The position numbers were made by a program, and so were the translations under genes. Under the pieces are notes generated by a model. It was not told the DNA's origin and did not search any database. It was given only the letters and a program-made list of their open reading frames with translations. Shown here piece by piece: positions 1 to 7,223 of a stretch of 33,968 bases of DNA (its first letter is position 1; each line of letters starts with the position of its first letter). The stretch is from Pseudonocardia alaniniphila (GTDB lineage: Bacteria > Actinomycetota > Actinomycetes > Mycobacteriales > Pseudonocardiaceae): contig NZ_JAKXMK010000057.1 of NCBI RefSeq assembly GCF_022524485.1, forward strand, positions 1 through 33,968, given 5' to 3'.

Positions 1-351
1 CGAGCCCGGGCCCACGCCGAGCATCAGGCGCCCGCGCAGCAGGTGGTCGACGAGGATCGCGCGGTCTGCCACCCACAGCGGATTGTGGTATGGCAGCGAG
101 ACGACACCGGTGCCGAGCTTGATGGAGCGCGTCACCGCGCCGACGTGCGCGATGAAGGTGAGCGGGTCGGCGATGATCTCGGTGCCGGCGCTGTGGTGCT
201 CCCCGATCCAGGCCTCGTCGTAGCCCAGCCGGTCCATCAGCTGGATCGTCTCGATGTTGCGCTGCAGCGAGGTGGTCGGGTTCTGGGTGGACGGCGAGTT
301 GAACGGCGGCATGAAGATGCCGAAACGCAGCTTGTTGACGGGGTTGGGCAC
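1..351 (-). CDS. LLM class flavin-dependent oxidoreductase, N-terminal part (runs off left edge)
   Basis: A luciferase-like monooxygenase that would use reduced flavin (FMN or F420) to oxidise a small organic substrate in the cytoplasm. Only the first 117 residues lie in the window; the gene continues beyond base 1 without a stop. The reading starts at a GTG (349-351) preceded by a GAGGAG ribosome-binding site. Visible family features are the first beta strand LRFGIFMPPF, the stretch GYDEAWIGEHHSAG (typical of luciferase-like proteins), then ADPLTFIAHVGAVT, LGTGVVSLPYHNP and the RLMLGVGPG turn. The HxP-like N-terminus resembles limonene-monooxygenase-type members from memory, but the substrate cannot be told. 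The downstream side is not visible; on the upstream side lies a decayed region, so operon context is unknown. Confidence 0.85.
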   Translation of the reverse strand, partial: MPNPVNKLRFGIFMPPFNSPSTQNPTTSLQRNIETIQLMDRLGYDEAWIGEHHSAGTEIIADPLTFIAHVGAVTRSIKLGTGVVSLPYHNPLWVADRAILVDHLLRGRLMLGVGPGS

Positions 352-524
352 GGTGGTTCTCCTCGGTCGGCGATGATCCAGACGCTGGGGCAGCGCGCCG
401 TAGTCGGCACGTCGATCCGGTGCCGGCGCAGCTTCTCCTAGAGCGTCGCACGAAGTTGACGGACCGGGCCGCGGCAGCCGGCTCGTTGCCTACGCACTCG
501 GTCAGGGTCCGGCGGGACACCATC

Positions 525-698
525 GACGACCGGCCGGCCCTCGCCGAGCGGCTCGGACTCGACCCCCGGTGGCACCCGGCGACGTGCCGAGCGTCCACAA
601 CCCGGTGACGTACTCCGCCACCCCACCGTCCTACCGCCTGCCGACGCCCGCGCTCGACGTCCACGGGGCCGAGATCCACGAGCGGCGGCTCGGCAACT
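525..698 (+). pseudogene. Remnant of a CaiB/BaiF family CoA-transferase
   Basis: Two short pieces in different frames look like a type III CoA-transferase. Bases 525-572 read DDRPALAERLGLDPRW, matching the central 'LGLDPRW' region of the family. Bases 575-698 read VPSVHNPVTYSATP, then RLPTPALDVHGAEI, the typical C-terminal tail in which substrate-binding loops precede the final 'P.LDEHGAEI' element. Roughly 100 residues between these landmarks are missing and the frame changes, so no functional protein can be made. The piece ends just before the first 65-bp repeat copy. The match is from remembered family motifs and was not searched. Confidence 0.6.
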
Positions 699-712
699 GC
701 GCAATCTGCCCT

Positions 713-777
713 CATGATCACCGGTTCGGGGTCGAGAACCGGGTCGTGCCCTGCTGCGGGGCCCGAAGTGATGATCA
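713..777. repeat. 65-bp TGATCA-bounded repeat, copy A
   Basis: This copy is bounded by TGATCA at 715-720 and 772-777 and is about 80 percent identical to copy B at 876-940. The core contains CCGGGTCGTGCCCTGC followed by GCGGGGC, able to form a GCCC/GGGC stem. It lies between the CoA-transferase remnant and copy B, in the same orientation as copy B. Confidence 0.7.
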
Positions 778-875
778 CGGGTTCCCGACCACGCCTCCGG
801 CGACTGCCGGCTCGGCATCCCCTGCGGGCGACAGGTCGCGGCCGACTTCTGACGGGTCGGGCGCGGCAGGTTCCG

Positions 876-940
876 CATGATCATCAGTCGGGGGCCAGGA
901 GCCGGGTCATGCCCTGCCGCGGGGCACGAAATGTTGATCA
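876..940. repeat. 65-bp TGATCA-bounded repeat, copy B
   Basis: Second copy of the repeat, bounded by TGATCA at 878-883 and 935-940. It shares CCGGGTC, TGCCCTGC, GCGGGGC and CGAA blocks at identical spacing with copy A. It directly abuts the alcohol dehydrogenase remnant that starts near 956. Same length and same orientation as copy A, 163 bp apart start to start. Confidence 0.7.
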
Positions 941-958
941 ACGCCCGGACAACACGGG

Positions 959-1165
959 GCGTCGCTCTTCCAGCTCTGCCACGGCAGCAGGCGGGTCTAC
1001 GGTCACGCTTCGGGCATCGCGGTCGACACCCAGGACACCCTCCGGTTCGCCGCGCAGACCGGTGTGCGGGCGTGGATCGAGGAAGCGCCGCTGGAAGACG
1101 TCGGAGCCGCCTTCGCGAAGGTCACGAGCGGCGCGGCACGCGTCCGCGTCGTGCTGGTCACGGGG
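959..1165 (+). pseudogene. C-terminal remnant of a zinc-type (MDR) alcohol dehydrogenase
   Basis: In one frame the bases read FQLCHGSRRVYGHASG, then DTLRFAAQTGVRAWIEE, PLEDVGAAFAKVTSG and ARVRVVLVTG. This is the last ~70 residues of a medium-chain zinc alcohol dehydrogenase: the 'G...G..' strand, the 'V.P.IE..PL..A..A...M..G.AR.R.V' end of the cofactor domain. The N-terminal catalytic domain with its zinc ligands and the GxGxxG loop are absent; the sequence begins beside repeat copy B. The normal stop after VLVTG is also lost, as the frame stays open to 1429. I read it as a truncated relic; family assignment is from motif memory. Confidence 0.65.
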
Positions 1166-1242
1166 AACCGAACGCCCCCCGCCGGTCTGGGGCGCGGACC
1201 GAGCCGTCGCTTGTACAGGACACCGCCCGACCCAGGAGGCCT

Positions 1243-1386
1243 ATGTCAGTTTCCGTACACACTCGGGCAGCGGCTTCGGATAACCGGAACGGACGGTACG
1301 GACCGTCGCCGAATTACCAGGAGTTTCGATGGCCGCACGGTAATTCCGATCACTCAGAGCGGCCAACCCGGAGTCCGGCTATATAA
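1243..1386 (+). CDS. Possible 47-residue ORF with a strong ribosome-binding site
   Basis: An ATG at 1243 follows AGGAGG with a 3-base gap (CCT), a very close but strong Shine-Dalgarno match, and the frame runs 47 codons to TAA at 1384-1386. The product begins MSVSVHTRAAASDN and is polar, with no recognisable domain, signal peptide or membrane segment. Codon use is less GC3-biased than in true genes nearby, and the surroundings are decayed, so it may be the truncated start of a lost gene, or chance. I do not recognise it. Confidence 0.2.
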   Translation: MSVSVHTRAAASDNRNGRYGPSPNYQEFRWPHGNSDHSERPTRSPAI

Positions 1387-1481
1387 GGTTCCTGACATAA
1401 GCCTGCTGGTGAAGGTCGGGATGACTTAGCACGGCGCGGCGTCACTCGAAGGGAGAACACGACACCCGACGGCGAGCCAGG

Positions 1482-1898
1482 CTAGTCAGCCCGGGCCAAG
1501 CGTCTCAGCAGATCCTGAAGCAGGACGCGTTCGGTATCGGTGAGCGGTTCGAGGTACTCCACCATGGCCTCTACCACCACCTTCTCGCAGCGGTCGAGCA
1601 GTTCGCTTCCCTGGGGGGTGAGGCGATGCTTGATCGCGCGTCCAGGCCCCTGCCTGCGCTCGATCAGACCGCGGCTCACCATGCCGGCCACCACGCCGCC
1701 GAGCGATTGGTCGGATTGGGAGGTCTGCACCGCAAGGCTGTGCGCGGAAGCGTCCGGTACGGCCGCGACAGCGCGCAGAACACCCCACTGGGACAGATTC
1801 GCGCCCAGCGGCGACAGGGCCGCGTCGCACGCGGCGGCCTTGCGCAGTTGAGCACCTCGCAATAGCAGCGCAATGTCGCGAACATTCACTTCCAGCAC
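1482..1898 (-). CDS. MarR family transcriptional regulator
   Basis: A winged-helix DNA-binding regulator of about 138 residues. Visible elements are the first dimerisation helix (RDIALLLRGAQLRKAAACDAAL), the 'LSQWGVLRAVAA' start of the winged HTH, the recognition region with SQSDQSLGGVVAGMVSRGLIERR, the wing with GRAIKHRLTPQGSELL, and a C-terminal helix. The frame stays open upstream, but homology begins only here. I chose GTG at 1898; GTG at 1889 is an alternative, and neither has a strong ribosome-binding site. It faces away from the P450 relic starting at 1972, a common pairing of MarR repressor and divergent target gene. The ligand is unknown, and its former target may now be the dead P450. 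Confidence 0.8.
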   Translation of the reverse strand: MLEVNVRDIALLLRGAQLRKAAACDAALSPLGANLSQWGVLRAVAAVPDASAHSLAVQTSQSDQSLGGVVAGMVSRGLIERRQGPGRAIKHRLTPQGSELLDRCEKVVVEAMVEYLEPLTDTERVLLQDLLRRLARAD

Positions 1899-1971
1899 AC
1901 GAACAGAGTAGCCGCCGGTGGGCCTTCGATCATTGCGAACCGCAACCGACGACACCACTGGCGCCGTTCTC

Positions 1972-2346
1972 ATGCCGGATCCGAAGGCCGAAATCCCTTT
2001 CTTCCCCATGCCCTGCTCCCGCCCCTTCGATCCCGCGCCGGAGCTGATGCGTAACCAACGCGAGGAGCCGGTGTTCCCAGCCCTGCTCCGGGACGGCAGC
2101 ACCGCGTGGTTGGCCACCCGTGACGACGACGTGCGCGGCCTTGAGCGACCCCCGGTTCAACGCGGACTCCAGCCGTCCCGGCTACCCGCAGGTCTCGGCG
2201 GCTCGCCGAGACCTGCACCGCCTCACCCACTGGTCAGGCGGATGACGGCGTTGCGCCCGACCTGGCGGCCGACCTGCGGGAGGCAGACCGACGGTCATGG
2301 CGACCGTCCGTCGAAGAAATGCCTGGGCCAGCCACTCGCGCGGTGA
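1972..2346 (+). pseudogene. Cytochrome P450 pseudogene (N-terminus joined to heme-loop remnant)
   Basis: The frame from ATG 1972 reads MPDPKAEIPFFPMP, then RPFDPAPEL, DGSTAWLATRDDDVR, an unmistakable N-terminus of an actinobacterial class I P450. Near 2136 the frame shifts by one base, after which LSDPRFNADSSRPGYPQVSA continues the same protein until a TGA. Bases 2317-2346 then encode KCLGQPLAR, the heme-ligand cysteine loop normally some 270 residues later, followed at once by a stop. The I-helix, the ExxR motif and the C-terminus are missing. The gene is dead through a frameshift plus a large internal deletion. It lies divergent to the MarR gene. Confidence 0.8.
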
Positions 2347-2412
2347 GACAGGAGAACGCCTCCTCCGGAATCGGAGCCGGGCGAAAGCGACGGCTCGGCG
2401 AGGGTGAGCGGC

Positions 2413-2425
2413 TAGTGTTCGGACC
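2413..2425 (+). promoter_or_regulatory. Likely leaderless promoter -10 element for azoR
   Basis: TAGTGT at 2413-2418 fits the actinobacterial TANNNT -10 hexamer and sits exactly 7 bases before the ATG at 2426. That spacing puts transcription start at or next to the A of ATG. No Shine-Dalgarno sequence is present upstream of the gene. Inferred leaderless mRNA. Confidence 0.5.
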
Positions 2426-3076
2426 ATGCCGAACCTGCTCCAACTCGACTCGTCGGCCGATCTCCGCACGTCTCGGTCGCGGTCGATCACCGCGACGTTC
2501 GCGAACACATGGACAGCGCTCGGACCCGACCACACCGTCACTCGACGGGACCTGCACCGGGATCCGCTGCCGCATCTCGCCGACGCCGACCTCCACTGGC
2601 CCGCACGGCTCCGCCCCGCAGGCGCATCGCCGCCAGCCGAAGCAGAGCGGCAGCAGCAGGGCCTGATCGACGAGTTGCTGGCCGCCGACGTCCTCCTTCT
2701 CGGAGCGCCGCTCTACAACTACTCGGTGCCTTCCACCCTCAAGGCCTGGATCGACAACATCCACGTCCCCGGCCTCACCGCGCCGTTCGGCTCCGCCGAC
2801 ACCCAGCCGCTCAAGGGCCGGCCGGCCGTCATCGTCACCAGCCGGGGCGGCGCCTACGACACCGGCACGCCCACCGAAGGCTGGGACCACGCCGTCCCGG
2901 CGCTGCAGCTCATCCTCGGCTCCTCGCTCGGGATGTCCGTATCGGTGATCACCACGAACCTCACCCTCGCCGAGACCGTGCCTGCCCTCGCCGACCAGCT
3001 CGACCGAAGCCGCAACGAACTCGCCGCCGCACACCGCGAGGCGACAGAGCTCGCCGAAAAGCTGGGTGCCGCCTGA
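2426..3076 (+). CDS. azoR: FMN-dependent NADH:quinone/azo oxidoreductase (azoreductase)
   Basis: A flavodoxin-fold enzyme of 216 residues that reduces quinones or azo compounds with NAD(P)H and FMN in the cytoplasm. Family marks are the N-terminal strand NLLQLDSSADLRTSRSR (phosphate-binding loop for FMN), the central LLGAPLYNYSVPSTLKAWID segment near residues 92-111 (the hallmark P.YN...P..LK.WID of AzoR), and TSRGGAYD near 140 contacting the flavin. Length is normal for AzoR. The gene stands alone on the plus strand between the P450 relic and a convergent gene, with a bidirectional hairpin after its stop. It lacks a ribosome-binding site and has a -10-like box 7 bases upstream, so it is probably translated from a leaderless message. 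Confidence 0.88.
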   Translation: MPNLLQLDSSADLRTSRSRSITATFANTWTALGPDHTVTRRDLHRDPLPHLADADLHWPARLRPAGASPPAEAERQQQGLIDELLAADVLLLGAPLYNYSVPSTLKAWIDNIHVPGLTAPFGSADTQPLKGRPAVIVTSRGGAYDTGTPTEGWDHAVPALQLILGSSLGMSVSVITTNLTLAETVPALADQLDRSRNELAAAHREATELAEKLGAA

Positions 3077-3088
3077 CGGCATCGGGGG

Positions 3089-3106
3089 GCCGGCTCTGTC
3101 GCCGGC
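3089..3106. terminator. Bidirectional hairpin between convergent genes
   Basis: GCCGGC-TCTGTC-GCCGGC forms a six-pair GC-only stem with a six-base loop in the 29-base gap between the stop of azoR and the stop of the convergent downstream gene. There is no T-run, as usual for such hairpins in GC-rich actinobacteria. Confidence 0.5.
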
Positions 3107-3750
3107 TAGCTCGGCAAGCGACGTGCGTACGCCAGTGGGGTGGGCTCGGCGCTCCCCGACCAGGTTCCGGTGAGGTTCTCGCGATCATCGTCGGCGCGGG
3201 TCGGCCCGCCGAGGACGCGCTGCACCACGAGTTCGAGCCCAGGCGCGCTGACCGTCGTGGTGGTGCGGTCGTCCATGGCAGACACCGCGACGACCGAAAA
3301 GGCCCCGACGCCCGGCGAACCAGAGCCGACCACCCGGACTGAGGGCTCCCGGCGCTCACTCGGGCCGTCTGCCTGCTCCACCCACTCCTCGGCCTCCCGC
3401 CCGCCGGTGAGGATCACCATCGCGAGAGCGGCGGCGTACGCGGGATCGCCGCACCCGTCGTAGACCCACCTGCGCCCGAGCACGGAGTGCTCCGTCGTGC
3501 CGACGAGGAAGTCGTCGGCACCCGTCAGAGGCGCATCACGGTAGGTCAGCGGCAGCTGGAGCCGCACGTCACCGGTCCGCACCACATGCGTCTCGATCCC
3601 CACCGCACCGAGCGGATCATCGAAGCGATACGTGCCGATGAGCTCGAGCCGTCCTGACGCGGAGTCCTCCGACCACGACCGCGTCGGCAGCCAGTTCGCG
3701 ATCAGCTCACGCTTCGTCGGGCTCACCTGCGCGCGGTGGATCAAGGCCAT
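3106..3750 (-). CDS. Maltokinase N-terminal cap-like domain protein
   Basis: A 214-residue protein whose first two thirds resemble the N-terminal cap domain of actinobacterial maltokinase, found in many stand-alone proteins of unknown role. Visible family features are MALIHRAQVSPTKREL, the WLPTRSW segment, ELIGTYRFDDPLGAVGIETH and LPLTYRDAPL, followed by EHSVLGRRWVYDGCGDP near residue 90-105. No kinase catalytic domain follows, so sugar phosphorylation is not expected. The start at ATG 3750 is chosen because homology begins there and a TAGTTT box lies 7 bases upstream, suggesting a leaderless message; the frame is open further upstream but that part shows no homology. It converges with azoR. 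Function unknown. Confidence 0.75.
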   Translation of the reverse strand: MALIHRAQVSPTKRELIANWLPTRSWSEDSASGRLELIGTYRFDDPLGAVGIETHVVRTGDVRLQLPLTYRDAPLTGADDFLVGTTEHSVLGRRWVYDGCGDPAYAAALAMVILTGGREAEEWVEQADGPSERREPSVRVVGSGSPGVGAFSVVAVSAMDDRTTTTVSAPGLELVVQRVLGGPTRADDDRENLTGTWSGSAEPTPLAYARRLPS

Positions 3751-3757
3751 GAAGCGG

Positions 3758-3763
3758 AAACTA
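3758..3763 (-). promoter_or_regulatory. Likely leaderless promoter -10 element
   Basis: On the minus strand TAGTTT lies exactly 7 bases before the ATG at 3750, the same layout as at azoR, and no Shine-Dalgarno sequence is present. This supports both the start choice and a leaderless transcript. Confidence 0.5.
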
Positions 3764-3884
3764 CGCCACAGATCGCCCCCGACCCCAGTGCCGCCTCGTC
3801 CACAACACCGCACCGGCAGCTGAGCCGCCGTCGACGGCTGACGCACGAGCGTCGTCGACACCCGTCCCCTGCCGCGCGGCGACG

Positions 3885-4715
3885 TCAGGCGAGGCCAGTG
3901 ACGAAGGCAGCCAGTTCGTCGAGGTCGCGTACTGTCTCCGATTCAGGCTGGTGTGACAGCAGGAATAGAACTTCGTCGACCTGGGCCTCGGCATAACCGT
4001 TCACCATCGCCTCATCCCGGCCCGCTCCCCAGATCATCGTCGGCACGGCGTCTCGACCGTGATCGGACAACCACTGACGCACCCGGCGCAACTCCGCCAC
4101 CGGAGTTGCGGCCTGGGGCAACCAGCCGTCACCGAGCAGGCGCAGCCGATCGAGCGCCGCAGGGCTCTCACCTGCGACATAGACGGGTGGGTGCGGGTTC
4201 TGGATCGGCTTCGGCCCGCTGAATACCGGGGGAAAGTCGACAAACCGGCCGTGGAACTCCGTCAGCTCCTCGGTCCACAGAAGCCTGAGCGCGGCCAGCT
4301 GCTCGTTCGCTTTCCGTCCACGGGTCGCCGGATCGGTCCCGTGGTTGCTCATCTCTTCCCGGTTCCACCCGACCCCGACCCCGAGCGCGACCCGGCCGCC
4401 TGAGATGAGGTCCAGACTGGCGACTTGCTTGGCCGTGGAGATCACGTCTCGCTGGGGCAGCAGAATCACGCTGGTAGCGAGCACGAGTTCGCGGGTCACG
4501 GTCGCGGCTGCCGAGAGAACGACAAAGGGATCCAGTGTCCGGTGGTAGACCCGAGGCAGCTCGCCGGCGCCCGGATACGGTGGGGTGTAGTTGACCGGGA
4601 TATGCGAATGCTCAGTGACGGCCAGGGAGTGGAAGCCGCGTTCTTCTACCGCCGCAGCCAGCGCGGTTGCACCGATACCTTCGTCGGTCACGAAGGCCGC
4701 GATACCGAACTTCAC
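3885..4715 (-). CDS. LLM class F420-dependent oxidoreductase
   Basis: A 276-residue TIM-barrel oxidoreductase of the luciferase-like superfamily, most like the F420-dependent group; it would transfer hydride between F420 and an unknown substrate. Features are the N-terminal strand MKFGIAAFVTDEG, GFHSLAVTEHSHIPV (the 'E H' of the cofactor pocket, near residues 28-42), LATSVILLPQRDVI, the LDLISGGRVALGVGVGWNREE block near 105-125 that binds the cofactor phosphate, and the late PPVYVAGESPAAL. A GGGGAAGGGC ribosome-binding site precedes the ATG. It lies downstream of and in the same direction as the helix-turn-helix gene, 56 bases apart, possibly cotranscribed. Confidence 0.87.
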   Translation of the reverse strand: MKFGIAAFVTDEGIGATALAAAVEERGFHSLAVTEHSHIPVNYTPPYPGAGELPRVYHRTLDPFVVLSAAATVTRELVLATSVILLPQRDVISTAKQVASLDLISGGRVALGVGVGWNREEMSNHGTDPATRGRKANEQLAALRLLWTEELTEFHGRFVDFPPVFSGPKPIQNPHPPVYVAGESPAALDRLRLLGDGWLPQAATPVAELRRVRQWLSDHGRDAVPTMIWGAGRDEAMVNGYAEAQVDEVLFLLSHQPESETVRDLDELAAFVTGLA

Positions 4716-4771
4716 GTTGCCCTTCCCCTGACTACGGATTCACTTATCAGATCACGCAAGTCGTCGACTCG

Positions 4772-5605
4772 TCACTCTTCCAGCATCCGAGAAAGTCGAC
4801 TCGGCGCATCCGTTGACATCTCGGGCGTCCAGATGGCGATGTGTAGGTCGGGTAGGCCCGCGGGAGTCAATCGGTGGTGCCACAGGTCGAGGTCCCCGGC
4901 GACCGGGTGATGTAGTAGCTCCCGGCGGGGAGTGAACGGTTCGATGTCGTGCTCGCTCCAGCACTCCCGGAAGAAATCGCTCGACGCGAGGAGGCGACCG
5001 ATCAACATGGATACCGACGGGGCGCAGAGGCGGTCTCCGGCAGCAGCCCTGAAGGCAGCCGCAAGCCGGCGACCGGCGGCTTCCCAGTGCTCCATCAACT
5101 CGCGCACGTACGGATCGGTGAACATGAGCCAGAGCGCGTTGCGGTCGGTCTCGGGAACGGTCGCCACAGTCGGGTAGAGAACCTCGAACGCCCTGTTCCA
5201 TTTCACGATCTGCCAATCCGGGTCGGCGACGTACGCCGGGAAGTCTCCGAGCACGTCGAGCAACCGCAGCGCGTGTGCCGGCACCTCTCGCGGAGTCCGA
5301 TCCTCCACGCGCGGACGGGCCACATACCCTGCCAGCGACAGGATGTAGGCATGTTCAGCGCAGGTCAGCCGCAGGGTACGTGCCACCGCGTCGAGCACGC
5401 TCCGGGACGGACGGGCATTGCGACCCTGTTCGAGCGACGTGTACCAGCCGATGCTGATGCCCGACAGGATGGCGACCTCTTCACGACGAAGTCCCGTGAA
5501 CCGCCCGGCGACGGGCGGGAGGGACGGCTCGTCCCGGGCCCGCCGCAACCGGCGGAGCTTGAGGAACTCCCCCAACTGGCGGCGACGCTGCGCGTCGGCA
5601 TTCAT
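4772..5605 (-). CDS. Helix-turn-helix regulator with MmyB-like ligand-binding domain
   Basis: A DNA-binding transcription factor of about 277 residues. Residues ~9-75 form an XRE-type HTH with the signature GLRREEVAILSG, then ISIGWYTSLEQGR, characteristic of this actinobacterial group. Residues ~100-265 match the MmyB-like domain, a PAS-like fold that may bind a fatty acid or other small molecule: VADPDWQIVKWNRAFE, then NALWLMFTDP, and RRELLHHPVAGDLDL near the end. ATG 5605 is my start because the HTH begins just after; GTG 5620 in the same frame is possible. It may control itself and the oxidoreductase that follows it. Ligand and operator are unknown. Confidence 0.83.
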   Translation of the reverse strand: MNADAQRRRQLGEFLKLRRLRRARDEPSLPPVAGRFTGLRREEVAILSGISIGWYTSLEQGRNARPSRSVLDAVARTLRLTCAEHAYILSLAGYVARPRVEDRTPREVPAHALRLLDVLGDFPAYVADPDWQIVKWNRAFEVLYPTVATVPETDRNALWLMFTDPYVRELMEHWEAAGRRLAAAFRAAAGDRLCAPSVSMLIGRLLASSDFFRECWSEHDIEPFTPRRELLHHPVAGDLDLWHHRLTPAGLPDLHIAIWTPEMSTDAPSRLSRMLEE

Positions 5606-6335
5606 CCGCCGCCCGCTCACAACGCCATGGCCTTCGACGGGCCGACGAGGCGAAACCGATGATCGGGCAACTCCATGCTCACGCGTATTCTCCGGTGGTG
5701 AGCAGGAGCAGGTCGGGCAGCGGACCTTCCCGCCGACCGACCGATCGTTTTCGCCGTCATTGCGCATGCCCCGCATTGGTACCGTTTCCCTGACTTGGGT
5801 GAGGCCGCGCATTGCGGCGACGGCCTGCTATTGACACGTCGACTCCTCACCCGACGGGTGTCAGGCGTCTCCACCCGAGCGACAAGAACCCGGGCCTCTG
5901 GCCGAAGGTCGACGGCCGCCACACAACCCGACAGATTGACGAGTCAGACATATCCGGTGGAGCCGGTAGCGACGGCCCGCTTCACGATCACCGGCCATGA
6001 ACCGTCGCGACGGCTCGCAGACGGCGGACAGGTCGTTCCGCCAGTGTGGGCAACACCTGTCGAACCGCCTTGAGTTCGGGGATCCGCGATGGCGGGCATG
6101 AACGTCCTTCCGAGGTCCGGGCCGTCGAGTCACCCCAGTTGACCGCACCCGATGCTCAGCGAGGGCGACATTCTCTGCTCAGCTTCGAGACATTTCCTGC
6201 CACAGGCTTGCGGGGGCGGATCGGGCGGCCCGAGGTGGAGAAACCGGCAACGGTGGCACTGTCCGACATTCCGCCGACCACGCGTGGAATGATGTTGGTG
6301 CTGGAAACTTCCGGCGGAGCGGGAATCACGCGACG
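5606..6335. other. 730-bp stretch without a recognisable gene
   Basis: Both strands carry open frames here, but none shows a family motif, a good ribosome-binding site or consistent GC-rich third positions. A perfect palindrome CACCCG-A-CGGGTG lies at 5848-5860, flanked by TGACAC (5832-5837) and GTGTCA (5857-5862) in inverted orientation. It may be the control region of the HTH gene. The rest could be decayed coding DNA; I see nothing definable. Confidence 0.4.
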
Positions 6336-7049
6336 CTACGGATTGTCGCTCGCTGCCCTGATACCGGGCCGGTCCAGCCCTGCTGCGAGTTCGGCGAGCG
6401 CCTGGTCGATCTCGCCACGCAAGGCGTCGAGCGGCGGTGCGGTGTCGGGGCCGGTGGCCTGGTCGAGCCAACGGTCGAGGACCAGCCGCAGGGCGGCGAG
6501 TGCGGTTGCGGCGCAGAGCATCGGATAGATAGGAGTGTGCCCGGACATCGCCGAGGGGCCGGAATCACCCGGGCCGAGCCGCTCCGTGATGGCGTCGGCG
6601 AGAGCCTTCTCCTCCGCGGCGAGGATGGCGAGCTGGTGAGGGACCAGCGAGGGTGCCGTGCGGATCAGCCGGAGGGCCTCGAGGTGATCGTGACTGGTCG
6701 CGTCGCTGTCGTCCATGACGACGAGCACTGCCCCGCGGAGCGCCTGGAGCACCGACTCGGTACGAGGACGCGCTCTGAACGCCGCGATGAGCGCGTCGGC
6801 GCCGGCGGCCGAGGCGGCGACAACTGCGTCCTCCTTGCTGGAGAAGTGGTTGAAGAAGGTCCGCAGCGCGATGTCGGCCTCGGCCGCGATCTGTTCGACG
6901 GTGACGTTCTCGACCCCGTGCCGGACGGACAGGCGAAGTGCCGCTTCCCGCACCGCGGCCCGGGTGGCGAGCTTCTTCCGCTCCCGACGCCCCAGTACCG
7001 GCTCGGCATCGGTGCGCGGGTGCGTGCCCGCTGGCACGGAAACGGCCAT
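6336..7049 (-). CDS. TetR family transcriptional regulator
   Basis: A 237-residue TetR repressor. The N-terminal HTH (about residues 20-65) is clear: GRRERKKLATRAAVREAALR, then GVENVTVEQIAAEADIALRT and FFNHFSSKEDAV, the family's 'T...IA..A.....T.Y.HF..KE' pattern with FF in place of the usual tyrosine. The remainder is the helical ligand-binding domain. The ATG at 7049 is chosen for its GAGGAGGG ribosome-binding site 6-7 bases upstream. It follows the P450 gene on the same strand (174-base gap) and may be cotranscribed with it. A perfect 17-bp palindrome upstream of the P450 is a candidate binding site. Inducer unknown. Confidence 0.87.
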   Translation of the reverse strand: MAVSVPAGTHPRTDAEPVLGRRERKKLATRAAVREAALRLSVRHGVENVTVEQIAAEADIALRTFFNHFSSKEDAVVAASAAGADALIAAFRARPRTESVLQALRGAVLVVMDDSDATSHDHLEALRLIRTAPSLVPHQLAILAAEEKALADAITERLGPGDSGPSAMSGHTPIYPMLCAATALAALRLVLDRWLDQATGPDTAPPLDALRGEIDQALAELAAGLDRPGIRAASDNP

Positions 7050-7223
7050 CGTGTCCCTCCTCGTGTCGTCCGGCACGGAGCCGTCCATTCTGCTCGGCCG
7101 GCCAACCGCGGGACCGCCCCCACCTGCTGTTCGAGTATCGCGGTACGCCTGTGCACCGCGGGGCGGACGGCGCCGCTGGTCCACCGGCGCAGGCGCCCGA
7201 CCCCGGGTGTCAGTGCGTGGTGG

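Noticed and set aside
438..941. 167-residue minus-strand open frame over the repeats
   Set aside because: It simply reads both 65-bp repeats, giving similar arginine-rich segments, and has no ribosome-binding site or family motif.
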